This document shows, piece by piece, positions 9,071 through 16,706 of a stretch of 42,549 nucleotides of DNA. The stretch covers positions 1 through 42,549 of the forward strand of contig JAAWDY010000034.1 in the NCBI GenBank assembly GCA_022793995.1, written 5' to 3'. How positions within the stretch are numbered: the stretch's first letter is position 1; each line of letters starts with the position of its first letter. Under the pieces are notes generated by a model. The model searched no databases and was not told the origin of the DNA. It worked only from the letters and a program-made list of their open reading frames with translations. The stretch comes from Coprococcus sp. (GTDB lineage: Bacteria; Bacillota; Clostridia; Lachnospirales; Lachnospiraceae). The position numbers and the translations under genes are program-made.

Positions 9071-9765
9071 TCTCTGTCTCTCCTTACCCGGTATATTTTC
9101 TCATTTGCTTGATTCCAAAGCCTTTCGTAAGCTCTCCAGATGGCGGGCCTTCTCCCGACCCACAGACATGCCTCGGCTAAAAGGACGCCGCCTGCCACGT
9201 CCACGATCACATGCTGCTTTGTCGTCAATGTGGAAACACAGACCATAATGGCAAAAACGCAGGAAGCCCATCTATACCACACCGGAACCCCCTTCTTCCC
9301 TCGCACCCCCGCATAGCAGAGCCAGCTAACCAGACAATGGATCGACGGAAATAGATTATCCGCCGCGTCGATCGAATATACCAGGAGCATCACTTGATTC
9401 CAGAAACCGTCCGGCTCCACATACGGTCTGGTATTCGTTGTCGGGAACAACAGAAAACACGTCAGACATACAAGTCTTGAAAGAAAATCCCCTGCAAAGA
9501 ACTGGCTGACCTCTTCTTTCTCCTGCTTTGCAATCAAAATGTAATTGACGACCCAGAACAGATAACAGCCCAGATAAACCGCACAAGAAGGCGTCCAAAG
9601 CGGGATCAAAGCATCCAACGGACTTTCAATGTTATAATGATACCAGTCCCCCGCCAGCATCCGTGAGCCTCCGTAAACGGCAAAATTCCAAAGAACTGCC
9701 AGCAAAAGCGGAAACACGCGGTCTTTTGGAATCATCCCTGACGCTCTCTTTTGTATCTGCTCCAT
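9067..9765 (-). CDS. PAP2-superfamily membrane phosphatase/transferase
   Basis: A 232-residue membrane protein of the PAP2 (lipid phosphate phosphatase) type. The catalytic segments are NTRPYVEPDG, PSIHC and TKQHVIVDVAGG, carrying the two His residues needed for phosphotransfer at the outer face. Five or six hydrophobic segments surround them. The arrangement resembles inositol-phosphorylceramide-synthase-like PAP2 members as well as plain phosphatidate phosphatases, so the substrate is open. It is the first gene of the phospholipid operon, with a GGGG ribosome site and a clear promoter upstream. Confidence 0.85.
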   Translation of the reverse strand: MEQIQKRASGMIPKDRVFPLLLAVLWNFAVYGGSRMLAGDWYHYNIESPLDALIPLWTPSCAVYLGCYLFWVVNYILIAKQEKEEVSQFFAGDFLSRLVCLTCFLLFPTTNTRPYVEPDGFWNQVMLLVYSIDAADNLFPSIHCLVSWLCYAGVRGKKGVPVWYRWASCVFAIMVCVSTLTTKQHVIVDVAGGVLLAEACLWVGRRPAIWRAYERLWNQANEKIYRVRRDRE

Positions 9766-9812
9766 ATTCCCCTTGTTCCTCCTGATTTCTAAGACCGTGT
9801 CATATCTGTTAA

Positions 9813-9841
9813 AATATAACCCATCTTTTATACTTGTTCAA
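9813..9841 (-). promoter_or_regulatory. sigma-A promoter of the phospholipid operon
   Basis: Minus strand TTGAAC (9836-9841), 17-bp spacer, TATATT (9813-9818). It is about 48 bp upstream of the PAP2 start codon and is the only strong promoter seen before pssA and psd. Confidence 0.65.
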
Positions 9842-9869
9842 GGGTCTTCATAATATTTTAAGGATTCTT

Positions 9870-11054
9870 TTAACATTTTCCATCTCTTTTACCACAGAGA
9901 AGAATTCCTACAAGGAGCAAAATTGGAAAGACAACTCCCGCCAAAATTCCCAACTTCAGATCGTCCCCTGCCGTACTGGATACAATCCCGACGACGGTTG
10001 GGCCTCCCGAGCATCCCAGATCCCCGCCCAGAGCCAGAAGCGCGAACATCGCCGTTCCGCCCCTCGGAAGAGCCCCGGACGCCTTGCTGAAGGTACCCGG
10101 CCACATAATCCCGACTGAAAGCCCGCAGACCGCGCAGGCCGCCAGGCTGAGCTGCGGAACCGGAAACAGGGATATGCCAAGATAGGAAAGAATACACAGG
10201 CAACTGCTGTATATCATAAACCTCTCCAGACGGATACGGTCGCCGTATTTTCCATAAAATGCTCTGGATGAGCCCATAAGTACCGCAAATGCCATCGGGC
10301 CTGCAAGATCGCCCGCCGTCTTGGAGATTCCAAGCCCTTTCTCCGCAAGGGTGGATGCCCATTGGCTCACCGCCTGTTCGCTTGCCCCTGCACAGACCAT
10401 CATAATTAAGAGTACCCAGAATATCTTCATACCGAACAATTCCTTTAGCCGCAGCCCGGATTCTCCTTCTTCCATCAGTGGTGCGATCGGTACTTTCGTA
10501 AATGCGAATGCGTTGCTTAGGGGAATCAGCGCCCAGACGATTGTTAAAGCCCGCCAGTTTGCGATACCGAATATCTGAAAAAAAACGGTAGAAAGCAGTA
10601 CAACTCCTACATGCCCCCAGCAGTAAAATGAATGCAGCATACTCATCGCCTTTTCCTTATTCTCGGAGGGACAGGCTTCCACCACCGGGCTTACCAGGAC
10701 TTCCAGAAGTCCTCCGCCGACGGCATAGACCATTACTGAGATCAATATCCCACTAAACGGCGACGGCAGTATCTCCGGCAGGACTGTCAAAAGGAGCATT
10801 CCCGCCGCTGCCATCACATGCGCCGCTACCATCGAAACCCGATAACCGATTTTGTCCACAAATCCGATGGATAAAAGATCCACCAGAAGTTGTATCCCGA
10901 AATTAAAGGTCACCAAAAGCGTGATCTGTGAAAGCGGGATAGAATAGGAACGCTGGAAAGTTAAAAATAACAAGGGTACAAAATTATTGACACAGGCCTG
11001 CACGATATACCCCACAAAACAGGCTGTGATCGTCTTATCATATTGATTTTTCAT
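9870..11054 (-). CDS. MFS transporter
   Basis: A 394-residue major facilitator with about 12 hydrophobic segments and a central charged loop (residues about 185-205). The N-terminal half has the cytoplasmic loop FVDKIGYRVS between TM2 and TM3. Overall it resembles fucose-permease-like or YfkF-like sugar/drug transporters. The substrate cannot be told. ATG 11054 with GGAGGAG was chosen over an in-frame ATG six codons upstream that lacks a ribosome site. It appears monocistronic. A strong stem-loop lies in its leader. Confidence 0.85.
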   Translation of the reverse strand: MKNQYDKTITACFVGYIVQACVNNFVPLLFLTFQRSYSIPLSQITLLVTFNFGIQLLVDLLSIGFVDKIGYRVSMVAAHVMAAAGMLLLTVLPEILPSPFSGILISVMVYAVGGGLLEVLVSPVVEACPSENKEKAMSMLHSFYCWGHVGVVLLSTVFFQIFGIANWRALTIVWALIPLSNAFAFTKVPIAPLMEEGESGLRLKELFGMKIFWVLLIMMVCAGASEQAVSQWASTLAEKGLGISKTAGDLAGPMAFAVLMGSSRAFYGKYGDRIRLERFMIYSSCLCILSYLGISLFPVPQLSLAACAVCGLSVGIMWPGTFSKASGALPRGGTAMFALLALGGDLGCSGGPTVVGIVSSTAGDDLKLGILAGVVFPILLLVGILLCGKRDGKC

Positions 11055-11075
11055 ATTCGTTCTCCTCCACATTCA

Positions 11076-11103
11076 AATACCCCGCAGCAAGCTACGGGGT
11101 ATT
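11076..11103. repeat. REP-like stem-loop, 9-bp arms
   Basis: Perfect arms AATACCCCG (11076-11084) and CGGGGTATT (11095-11103) enclose a 10-base loop. It lies in the leader of the MFS gene and has no T-run on either side, so it is not a standard terminator. Similar GC-rich hairpins with this type of core are repeated in many Firmicutes genomes, so a dispersed repeat is likely. Confidence 0.5.
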
Positions 11104-11125
11104 GGGTCTACGCTTTGCTTCGCGG

Positions 11126-11152
11126 AATAAAAAGGAGGGCATTCCCCTCCTT
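11126..11152 (-). terminator. rho-independent terminator after the 329-residue protein gene
   Basis: An 8-bp stem AAGGAGGG/CCCTCCTT (11132-11139, 11145-11152) is followed on the minus strand by TTTTTATT. It lies directly after the stop at 11160. Confidence 0.8.
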
Positions 11153-11159
11153 CCCATGT

Positions 11160-12149
11160 CTACGCCCTTGCCGCTAGTACCCGCTGCCTTCCGATCAGGT
11201 ATTTTCCCTGTATCCGCGTCATTTCCTCGATCCGCTTAAGGAAAAACTCTGTATTTGCTATGTTCGGGTTCCGGGCTGCGTTCAACTTTTCCTTGATCGA
11301 CGCCAGGAAACTCTCTTTACTTGAAGTGTCCGCGCCGGAAAATGTCTGATCCAGCTTCACCTCATCCAGCTTTTTATATCGTTCATCCCGGAGTTTTTCA
11401 TAATCCGTCCTGTTCGCCTCAACCAAGGTTAAGTGCTTCATCGCCCAGCGAAGGGTGAAAAAGGCGGCTTCCATCTCGTCTCCCTTAGATGACTGCAGCA
11501 ATTTCTTATAAGCCGCGAATGCCTTTGGGTCTGATTTTTCCATTGCATAGATGTACAAGTCCGCATTGCTGTCATGGACATATCCGTCTCCGTCTATTTG
11601 AATGACATGTTTCACACTATATTCCATCCCACATGTCCCGACACGCTTTCCCTCCATCCCGATCTTTGCGATCTGGCGCATTGCATCCATGAAGGAATCT
11701 TTGGTCTTATCATCCATAAAATTGTCCGCAAGATACTGTGCTTTCTCCACACCCAGGGAGATCAGCGCCTTCCGGTCCGCTTCGTCAAGACCGTGGACGT
11801 TGCTCGGAAGAAGGTCGCTCCAGATAATATCATATACGTTATCTTTTAATTCCTGGCTCTTCCCCTTCAGTGCATCTACGATCGCATTATCGATTCTGGA
11901 GTACCCGGTATAATAAGGAGTCACATGGCGGATGACCGAAATCGCCCCTCTCTTTGTAGGCTCCACGGCAGAAACGTCTTTGACCGCCGCGGCGGATACA
12001 TCCTCCTGGAGTGCCAGCGGCTTCTCATTCATGGGTTTTACCGATGCAAAATTTTTCTTTATATTTTCCACCTGTGCCGAAGAGATCTTCTCAGCCCAGG
12101 GTGTGATCGGACTGTTTCCGATAGGATGGCAATATCCACATTCGTACAT
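11160..12149 (-). CDS. uncharacterised 329-residue protein
   Basis: I do not recognise this family. There is no signal peptide or membrane segment. The N-terminus has a CGYC pair at residues 4-7, then a charged linker, then a mostly helical, Lys/Asp/Glu-rich protein with a central VGTCGMEYSVKHVIQIDGDG stretch that looks like a small beta element. The C-terminal 60 residues are likely helical (EFFLKRIEEMTRIQGKY). AAGGAG lies eight bases before the ATG. It follows the sensor kinase gene at 12269 by 119 bp on the same strand and may be a target or partner of that two-component system. It ends in its own terminator. Confidence 0.75.
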   Translation of the reverse strand: MYECGYCHPIGNSPITPWAEKISSAQVENIKKNFASVKPMNEKPLALQEDVSAAAVKDVSAVEPTKRGAISVIRHVTPYYTGYSRIDNAIVDALKGKSQELKDNVYDIIWSDLLPSNVHGLDEADRKALISLGVEKAQYLADNFMDDKTKDSFMDAMRQIAKIGMEGKRVGTCGMEYSVKHVIQIDGDGYVHDSNADLYIYAMEKSDPKAFAAYKKLLQSSKGDEMEAAFFTLRWAMKHLTLVEANRTDYEKLRDERYKKLDEVKLDQTFSGADTSSKESFLASIKEKLNAARNPNIANTEFFLKRIEEMTRIQGKYLIGRQRVLAARA

Positions 12150-12268
12150 AGAGCATTCTCCTTTCCTCAGTGTAAAATGATATCTACGAATTGTTTCGTG
12201 CTTCGCACTGATATGATATATTATTTATTTCGGATAAAATGCATATTTTCTTAAGAAGCAAATCTCTT

Positions 12269-13390
12269 CTAATGCTCCGGCATCTCGATCCGGATCTCTA
12301 GGCCTCCTTCCGGCACATTGCGGTATTTCAGCTTCCACCGGTGCATTCTTACAATCTCCCGGCATAAAGGTACTCCCAGTCCTTTGCCGTTTATCTTTTC
12401 CTTAGGAACCGCATGCGCGCCGTTTAATATATCAAGCATCTTTTCTTCCAGATGATCGTCTTCATTATAGAGTATGATCGTGTCCTTATCAAAGCGCAGG
12501 CTCACATTTTCTCCCTGCCTGCATGTATTAGAGGCCAGATTCCGCAGAAGGCTCAGAAGCAGCGCCCTGTCCCCATACAAATATCTGGCGCGGCTTTCAA
12601 CGCTCAGGTGAGGAAAATATCCTTTGAGATCTTTTGCCAACGCCTCTGTCTCAATCTGTTTCATCTCTATTTTCCCACCCCATAGGTTGCCCATAACCAG
12701 CAGGTTTTCTATCAGCACATTGATATGCCGTGCCTGCTCGTCGATCTGTGTGCTGGCAAACGCAATATCTTTTGCCTCAATATTTCCAAGGAGAATGTAT
12801 TGGGCGTAACCCTGGATCGACGTCAGAGGCGTTCTTAACTCGTGCGCAATATTGCTGACCGGCGCGTAAATTCTTTTCATCATACCGTACAAAATCGCTG
12901 AAAGGATCACTATGATACATACAGCCGCCGCCAAAAGGAGCATCATCTGCTTTTTCTGCGTTTCATATAAAGCGCCGATTTCTTCCATGTATATGACAGA
13001 GACTTTGTTGCTGGAAGATTCCGTGTACGTGTTCGCAATACACGTATATACCTTGTCGCCGTTCCTTACGATCTGGAAATCCTTTTCCTCCTCCCCTTCC
13101 CACAGAAACGGCCTATTGTCCGCCAATATGCTGTTCTGCCTTTTCACCTGCAGAAACATATTCTGCTTTTCCAAATCCTCACAATACCATTTCAGCCTCG
13201 CTTCCCCGCCCGCTTCCTCCAGGAACGGCTGCAAGGCGTATTCCAGGCTGCGTTCATTAAAAAGTGAACTTTCACAGCATTTATCCAAATTCGCATAGAA
13301 GGAATACTGCTGAATAATGAAAATGCCTCCAAATAAAATGACAATCAAAAGTGACATTGTCAGAACATAATTTTTTTCCCAGATTTTCAA
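12269..13390 (-). CDS. sensor histidine kinase with degenerate ATP-binding domain, TTG start
   Basis: A 373-residue membrane kinase: TM1 (about residues 10-28), an extracellular domain of about 120 residues, TM2 (about 148-170), then the H-box HELRTPLTSIQGY with the phospho-His. The N-box is present (LLRNLASNT), but the usual DxGxG G1 motif is replaced by YNEDDHLEE; a G2-like GKGLGVPLCREIV remains. It may be a weak kinase or mainly a phosphatase. The start is TTG, overlapping the regulator stop as TTGA (13387-13390), with GGAG eight bases upstream. Signal unknown. Confidence 0.85.
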   Translation of the reverse strand: MKIWEKNYVLTMSLLIVILFGGIFIIQQYSFYANLDKCCESSLFNERSLEYALQPFLEEAGGEARLKWYCEDLEKQNMFLQVKRQNSILADNRPFLWEGEEEKDFQIVRNGDKVYTCIANTYTESSSNKVSVIYMEEIGALYETQKKQMMLLLAAAVCIIVILSAILYGMMKRIYAPVSNIAHELRTPLTSIQGYAQYILLGNIEAKDIAFASTQIDEQARHINVLIENLLVMGNLWGGKIEMKQIETEALAKDLKGYFPHLSVESRARYLYGDRALLLSLLRNLASNTCRQGENVSLRFDKDTIILYNEDDHLEEKMLDILNGAHAVPKEKINGKGLGVPLCREIVRMHRWKLKYRNVPEGGLEIRIEMPEH

Positions 13391-14037
13391 AGCGGTATCT
13401 CCAATCGATAGCCCGTTTTATATACGGTCTTAATATATCTTTCCCAGTTCAATTTCTTCCTGAGCCGCTGAACGTGCACGTCGACCGTCCTCTCGTCGCC
13501 TTCATAATCCCAACCCCAGGCCGCGTTTAAGAGCTGTTCCCTTGTCATGGTTATATTTTTGTTATAGATAAGGCTTTTCAGCAGTTCAAATTCCCTTTTT
13601 GTCAAATCGATCTCCTTCTCATCCAAATATACCCTGGAAGAGAGCAGGTCGACTCTTGCCTGCCCCAGACAGAAGATATCCTCCCGTTTATACCGGCGCA
13701 GGACAACGCCTACCCGCGAGATCAATTCCTGGATGTGGAACGGTTTCACGATGTAATCCTCCGCTCCCCCGTCCAGCCCTCTTATCCGGTCCCCGATCCC
13801 ATCCCGCGCGGTCACATATATGACCGGAAGGTCCGCAAGCCGCTTTTTAACTGCAAACCCGTCCATGTCCGGAAGATTGATATCCAGAAGGATCAGATCA
13901 ACGGTTTCCTTTTTTACCATCAAAAGCGCCTCGCCGCCCGTATAGGCGGCAAGGCATTGATGTCCGTTCATCGACAATGTCCGTACCATAAGATCATTGA
14001 TCGCTTTATCGTCTTCTACTATCAACAATTTCGCCAT
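13387..14037 (-). CDS. OmpR/PhoB-family response regulator
   Basis: A 216-residue regulator. The receiver domain has acidic residues LIVEDD, phospho-acceptor Asp in LLDINLPDMDG, and the switch Thr and Lys in VTARD and IVKPF. The C-terminal winged helix ends ERTVDVHVQRLRKKL...YKTGYRLE, typical for promoter-binding OmpR types. It begins one base after the stop of the small anchored protein gene and overlaps the kinase start, so three genes form one unit. It may control its own operon through the inverted repeat at 14643-14661. Confidence 0.92.
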   Translation of the reverse strand: MAKLLIVEDDKAINDLMVRTLSMNGHQCLAAYTGGEALLMVKKETVDLILLDINLPDMDGFAVKKRLADLPVIYVTARDGIGDRIRGLDGGAEDYIVKPFHIQELISRVGVVLRRYKREDIFCLGQARVDLLSSRVYLDEKEIDLTKREFELLKSLIYNKNITMTREQLLNAAWGWDYEGDERTVDVHVQRLRKKLNWERYIKTVYKTGYRLEIPL

Positions 14038-14038
14038 T

Positions 14039-14506
14039 TTAATCTACTCCATATGGATGGTCGGATCTTCGGAACACTTCCTGGTCTATCCAGACGATCT
14101 GTTCCTCCGTCAAGTCTTTTATCTTCGCTGTTTTCACGTCGATCTGATTCTGATCGCAGACTTCAAGAATCGCATCTTTTGCGCCATCTCCCGCATTGAC
14201 ATCGTTCATGATGTTCTCCAGCGAACTGTTTCCCCAATGTTCCTCGGCATATTCGTCAAGGAGGGGGCATTCTCCGTTCTCCGCAAGCAGCTGCCTGGCA
14301 AACTTCCTGCTGTTCTCAAGGAAGCTCTTGCTCAGCGCCACGATATCCTTCTCGGAACGCTCCTCCAATTTCTCTTTCGCCGAATCCTCCGCATGGGCCT
14401 TTGAACTGCCCATTGCCGCCATACTGCCGGCGACATATGCGACTGACAATACGATTACAAAAACTCCTACCATTAAAATGCTCTTCCACTTTTTAACAAG
14501 TTTCAT
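14039..14506 (-). CDS. small membrane-anchored extracytoplasmic protein
   Basis: A 155-residue protein with one N-terminal hydrophobic segment (about residues 9-30, rich in Val, Ala, Gly) that acts as signal or anchor, then an acidic helical domain outside the membrane. A single Cys pair (CPLL and EVCDQ) may form a disulfide. Family not recognised. ATG 14506 has TGGAGG seven bases upstream; the longer ATG four codons earlier has none. It is the first gene of the two-component operon and may be the sensed or sensing accessory of the kinase. Confidence 0.75.
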   Translation of the reverse strand: MKLVKKWKSILMVGVFVIVLSVAYVAGSMAAMGSSKAHAEDSAKEKLEERSEKDIVALSKSFLENSRKFARQLLAENGECPLLDEYAEEHWGNSSLENIMNDVNAGDGAKDAILEVCDQNQIDVKTAKIKDLTEEQIVWIDQEVFRRSDHPYGVD

Positions 14507-14620
14507 AGTAACCTCCATTCCGCAGAGTCATGACGCTCCGCTTCGTCTTTTTTTGTTTACAGCGTCATCATAACAGCGGGATATGTCAAAGTTGTTTCAG
14601 GTTGGAAAAATTTCAAAAAT

Positions 14621-14649
14621 ATTATACACCGAACGAACACTGTTGTCAG
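14621..14649 (-). promoter_or_regulatory. promoter of the first two-component operon
   Basis: Minus strand CTGACA (14644-14649), 17-bp spacer, TATAAT (14621-14626). Its -35 region lies back to back with the divergent plus-strand promoter at 14656. Confidence 0.65.
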
Positions 14650-14655
14650 TATAAT

Positions 14656-14684
14656 TTGACAAACCTTTCCGCCTATATTAAAAT
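14656..14684 (+). promoter_or_regulatory. sigma-A promoter of the YbaK/ProX gene
   Basis: TTGACA (14656-14661), 17-bp spacer, TAAAAT (14679-14684). TTGTCA (14643-14648) and TGACAA (14657-14662) form an inverted repeat between the two divergent promoters. The leader to the start at 14771 is about 80 bases. Confidence 0.65.
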
Positions 14685-14770
14685 GGACTGCAAAGTAACA
14701 GTCTTAATGACAGACAAATACAGGATAATTGCATACCTTACGAATATTGATTAGGAATGGAGGATTCAAA

Positions 14771-15319
14771 ATGGGATTAATTTTATGCAAAGGACGTCCC
14801 GAAAATGCGGACGGGCGATTGGAAAAGGAGACGAGGCTATACGACCTGCTGGACAGCCTGAATCTGGAATATGAGCGGGTCGACCATGCCCCGGCCATGA
14901 CAATGGAAGACTGCCATGACGTCGACGAAGTGCTGGGCATCACGATGTGCAAAAATCTGTTTCTGTGCAATCGGCAGAAGACTCTGTTCTACCTGCTTCT
15001 CATGCCGGAGGACAAGACGTTCCTCACGAAAGAGCTGTCCTCACAGATTGGAAGCGCACGCCTTTCTTTCGCTAAAGCTGAGTTTATGGAAGAATTTTTA
15101 GGAATCACCCCCGGCGCGGTGAGCGTTATGGGACTGATGAATGATACGGATAACCGGGTAAAGCTGCTGGTAGATGAAGATCTCTTGAATGACGAATTCC
15201 TGGGATGTCATCCCTGCGTCAACACCTCCAGCTTAAAGCTCCGTACGAAAGATGTATTCGGTCCCTTCCTTGCGGCTGTACACCATGATATGACGACGGT
15301 ACACCTGGAAGGGGAATAA
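14771..15319 (+). CDS. YbaK/ProX-type aminoacyl-tRNA deacylase
   Basis: A 182-residue protein of the YbaK/ProX/EbsC fold. These enzymes hydrolyse mischarged Ala-tRNA(Pro) or Cys-tRNA(Pro). It has the N-terminal YDLLDSLNLEYERVDHAPAMT, the conserved Lys in CKNLFLCNR, the glycine-rich GITPGAVSVMGLMND, and the C-terminal HPCVNTSSLKL. The ProX subgroup (about 160-180 residues, free-standing) fits best and would clear Ala-tRNA(Pro). ATG 14771 has TGGAGG; the open frame reaches 14 codons further but without a ribosome site. A DUF3784 gene follows eight bases later. Confidence 0.88.
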   Translation: MGLILCKGRPENADGRLEKETRLYDLLDSLNLEYERVDHAPAMTMEDCHDVDEVLGITMCKNLFLCNRQKTLFYLLLMPEDKTFLTKELSSQIGSARLSFAKAEFMEEFLGITPGAVSVMGLMNDTDNRVKLLVDEDLLNDEFLGCHPCVNTSSLKLRTKDVFGPFLAAVHHDMTTVHLEGE

Positions 15320-15326
15320 AATCTGT

Positions 15327-15644
15327 ATGATGGCTGAATTTGCGTTTTGTCTATTGATGGCTGCCGCCGCTTATGTCACGAGTTATTTTCAGTTTAAAGA
15401 AAAAGGACTCCTTCTCAATAATGCCTGGTTTTATGCCTCAAAGGAAGAACGTCTAAAGATGGATAAAACACCACATTACCATCAATCAGGCGTGATATTT
15501 TCCCTTATGGGCACTATCTTTTTGCTGATCACTATCCAGATCGCAACCGGGTTAAAATGGGTGTTCTATACGTATATCGCCGTCATCATTGCCACGGTGA
15601 TCTATGCGGTCGTATCTTCCATACGGACTGAAAGGAAGCGGTAA
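15327..15644 (+). CDS. DUF3784-like small membrane protein
   Basis: A 105-residue protein with three hydrophobic segments (about residues 2-18, 54-72 and 76-96) and a cytoplasmic loop containing KMDKTPHYHQSG. This layout matches DUF3784-type small membrane proteins, which have no known role. Two adjacent ATG codons (15327 and 15330) could serve; GGAAGGGG lies 12-15 bases upstream. It is directly after the ProX-like gene and probably co-transcribed. Confidence 0.75.
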   Translation: MMAEFAFCLLMAAAAYVTSYFQFKEKGLLLNNAWFYASKEERLKMDKTPHYHQSGVIFSLMGTIFLLITIQIATGLKWVFYTYIAVIIATVIYAVVSSIRTERKR

Positions 15645-15786
15645 AGACAGCGATAAACGCGCTGAGGAAACAGAAATATGAATTTTATCCGACAACAGAA
15701 TGCTTCGCCTCGTTGCTCGGATTTGTGATAGATAAGCGTACTGGCTAATTTTTTACATCTCCTCCACATCTAACGTACAAGCCTCC

Positions 15787-15834
15787 CACAACTCCCTGCT
15801 ATGATCATACTAACGATCACGGCAGGGAGTTGTG
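15787..15834. promoter_or_regulatory. long perfect stem-loop upstream of the VanY-like gene
   Basis: Arms CACAACTCCCTGC (15787-15799) and GCAGGGAGTTGTG (15822-15834) pair perfectly over 13 bp. An inner 5-bp stem TGATC/GATCA continues across a two-base mismatch to an 8-base loop. No T-run follows on either strand. It ends 41 bp before the start codon at 15876. The rest of the 231-bp gap (15645-15875) holds a second weaker hairpin (ATCCGA/TCGGAT near 15684-15719) and no credible gene. Confidence 0.6.
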
Positions 15835-15875
15835 CTGTCGTGAAAGTAAAATCATTGAATGGAGGCTAAGCTGAA

Positions 15876-16589
15876 ATGAAGGGAAAAAAGATTGTCGCCG
15901 CAGGTGCGGCGCTCCTCATTGCACTGTTCTTTAGTACGCACAAACCGGCGGCAGAAAATGTCAGCACGGTAAAGGAAGCGGATGTAAAGGCCGCCGGCAG
16001 TTCAAGAGTGCAAAACACTACGTCCGATGATGAGGATGCATGGCAGCTCCGCCTGGTTAACCGCTGGAACCCTCTCCCTCAGTACTGGTCGGTAAACGTC
16101 ATACAGTTAAGAAACGGACAATCGATTGATGAGCGATGTTACCCCGACCTGCAGGATATGATGGACGACTGCCGGGCCAAGGGATTATCGCCGGTCATCT
16201 GCTCCTCCTACCGAACATGGGCGCGTCAGGAAGAGCTGTTCAACGCGGAGGTTGATCTGTTGAAAAATCAGGGCTATAGCGATGAGAAAGCTAGAGAAAA
16301 AGCGGGGACAGCCATCGCCGTTCCTGGGACAAGTGAACATCAGCTAGGACTGGCCGCGGATATTGTGGACAGCAATTACCAAAGCCTGGACAAGGGCCAG
16401 GAGGACACTCCGGTACAAAAATGGCTGATGAAAAACAGCTGGAAATATGGCTTTATCCTGCGCTATCCTAATGGGAAAAGCGATATCACCGGAATTATCT
16501 ACGAACCCTGGCACTACCGCTATGTAGGGAAAGAAGCGGCAAAAGAAATTTATCAAAGAGGGATATGCCTGGAAGAATATCTTGATTAA
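15876..16589 (+). CDS. VanY-like D-alanyl-D-alanine carboxypeptidase (peptidase M15B)
   Basis: A 237-residue exported zinc peptidase that trims the terminal D-Ala of peptidoglycan stems. The N-terminal signal or anchor spans about residues 4-20. The catalytic domain has SSYRTWARQEELF, then SEHQLGLAAD (the SxHxxGxxxD zinc site, with His and Asp ligands) and EPWHYRYVG (the third zinc His). ATG 15876 follows GGAGG by about 11 bases. It stands alone between a long hairpin and a terminator. No vanA-type ligase is near, so this is housekeeping wall trimming, not a resistance cluster. Confidence 0.9.
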   Translation: MKGKKIVAAGAALLIALFFSTHKPAAENVSTVKEADVKAAGSSRVQNTTSDDEDAWQLRLVNRWNPLPQYWSVNVIQLRNGQSIDERCYPDLQDMMDDCRAKGLSPVICSSYRTWARQEELFNAEVDLLKNQGYSDEKAREKAGTAIAVPGTSEHQLGLAADIVDSNYQSLDKGQEDTPVQKWLMKNSWKYGFILRYPNGKSDITGIIYEPWHYRYVGKEAAKEIYQRGICLEEYLD

Positions 16590-16660
16590 TGTGAATTTTA
16601 TTGTAAATATAGGAGATTAGATCAGCCTACATGCTCTATCTTCAAATGACCGTGTAAAGC

Positions 16661-16702
16661 CGCATGGAACAGTCTCTTAGATTCTGAACCATGCGCCTTT
16701 TT
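16661..16702 (+). terminator. rho-independent terminator after the VanY-like gene
   Basis: Stem CGCATGG/CCATGCG (16661-16667, 16689-16695) with an inner CAG/CTG pair, followed by CCTTTTT. It serves the plus-strand gene and sits just before the stop of the convergent gene at 16707. Confidence 0.75.
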
Positions 16703-16706
16703 GCGT

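Noticed and set aside
15876..16589. Vancomycin resistance cluster around the VanY-like gene
   Set aside because: No VanH, VanA-type ligase or VanX is near; a lone M15B peptidase is common in Clostridia.
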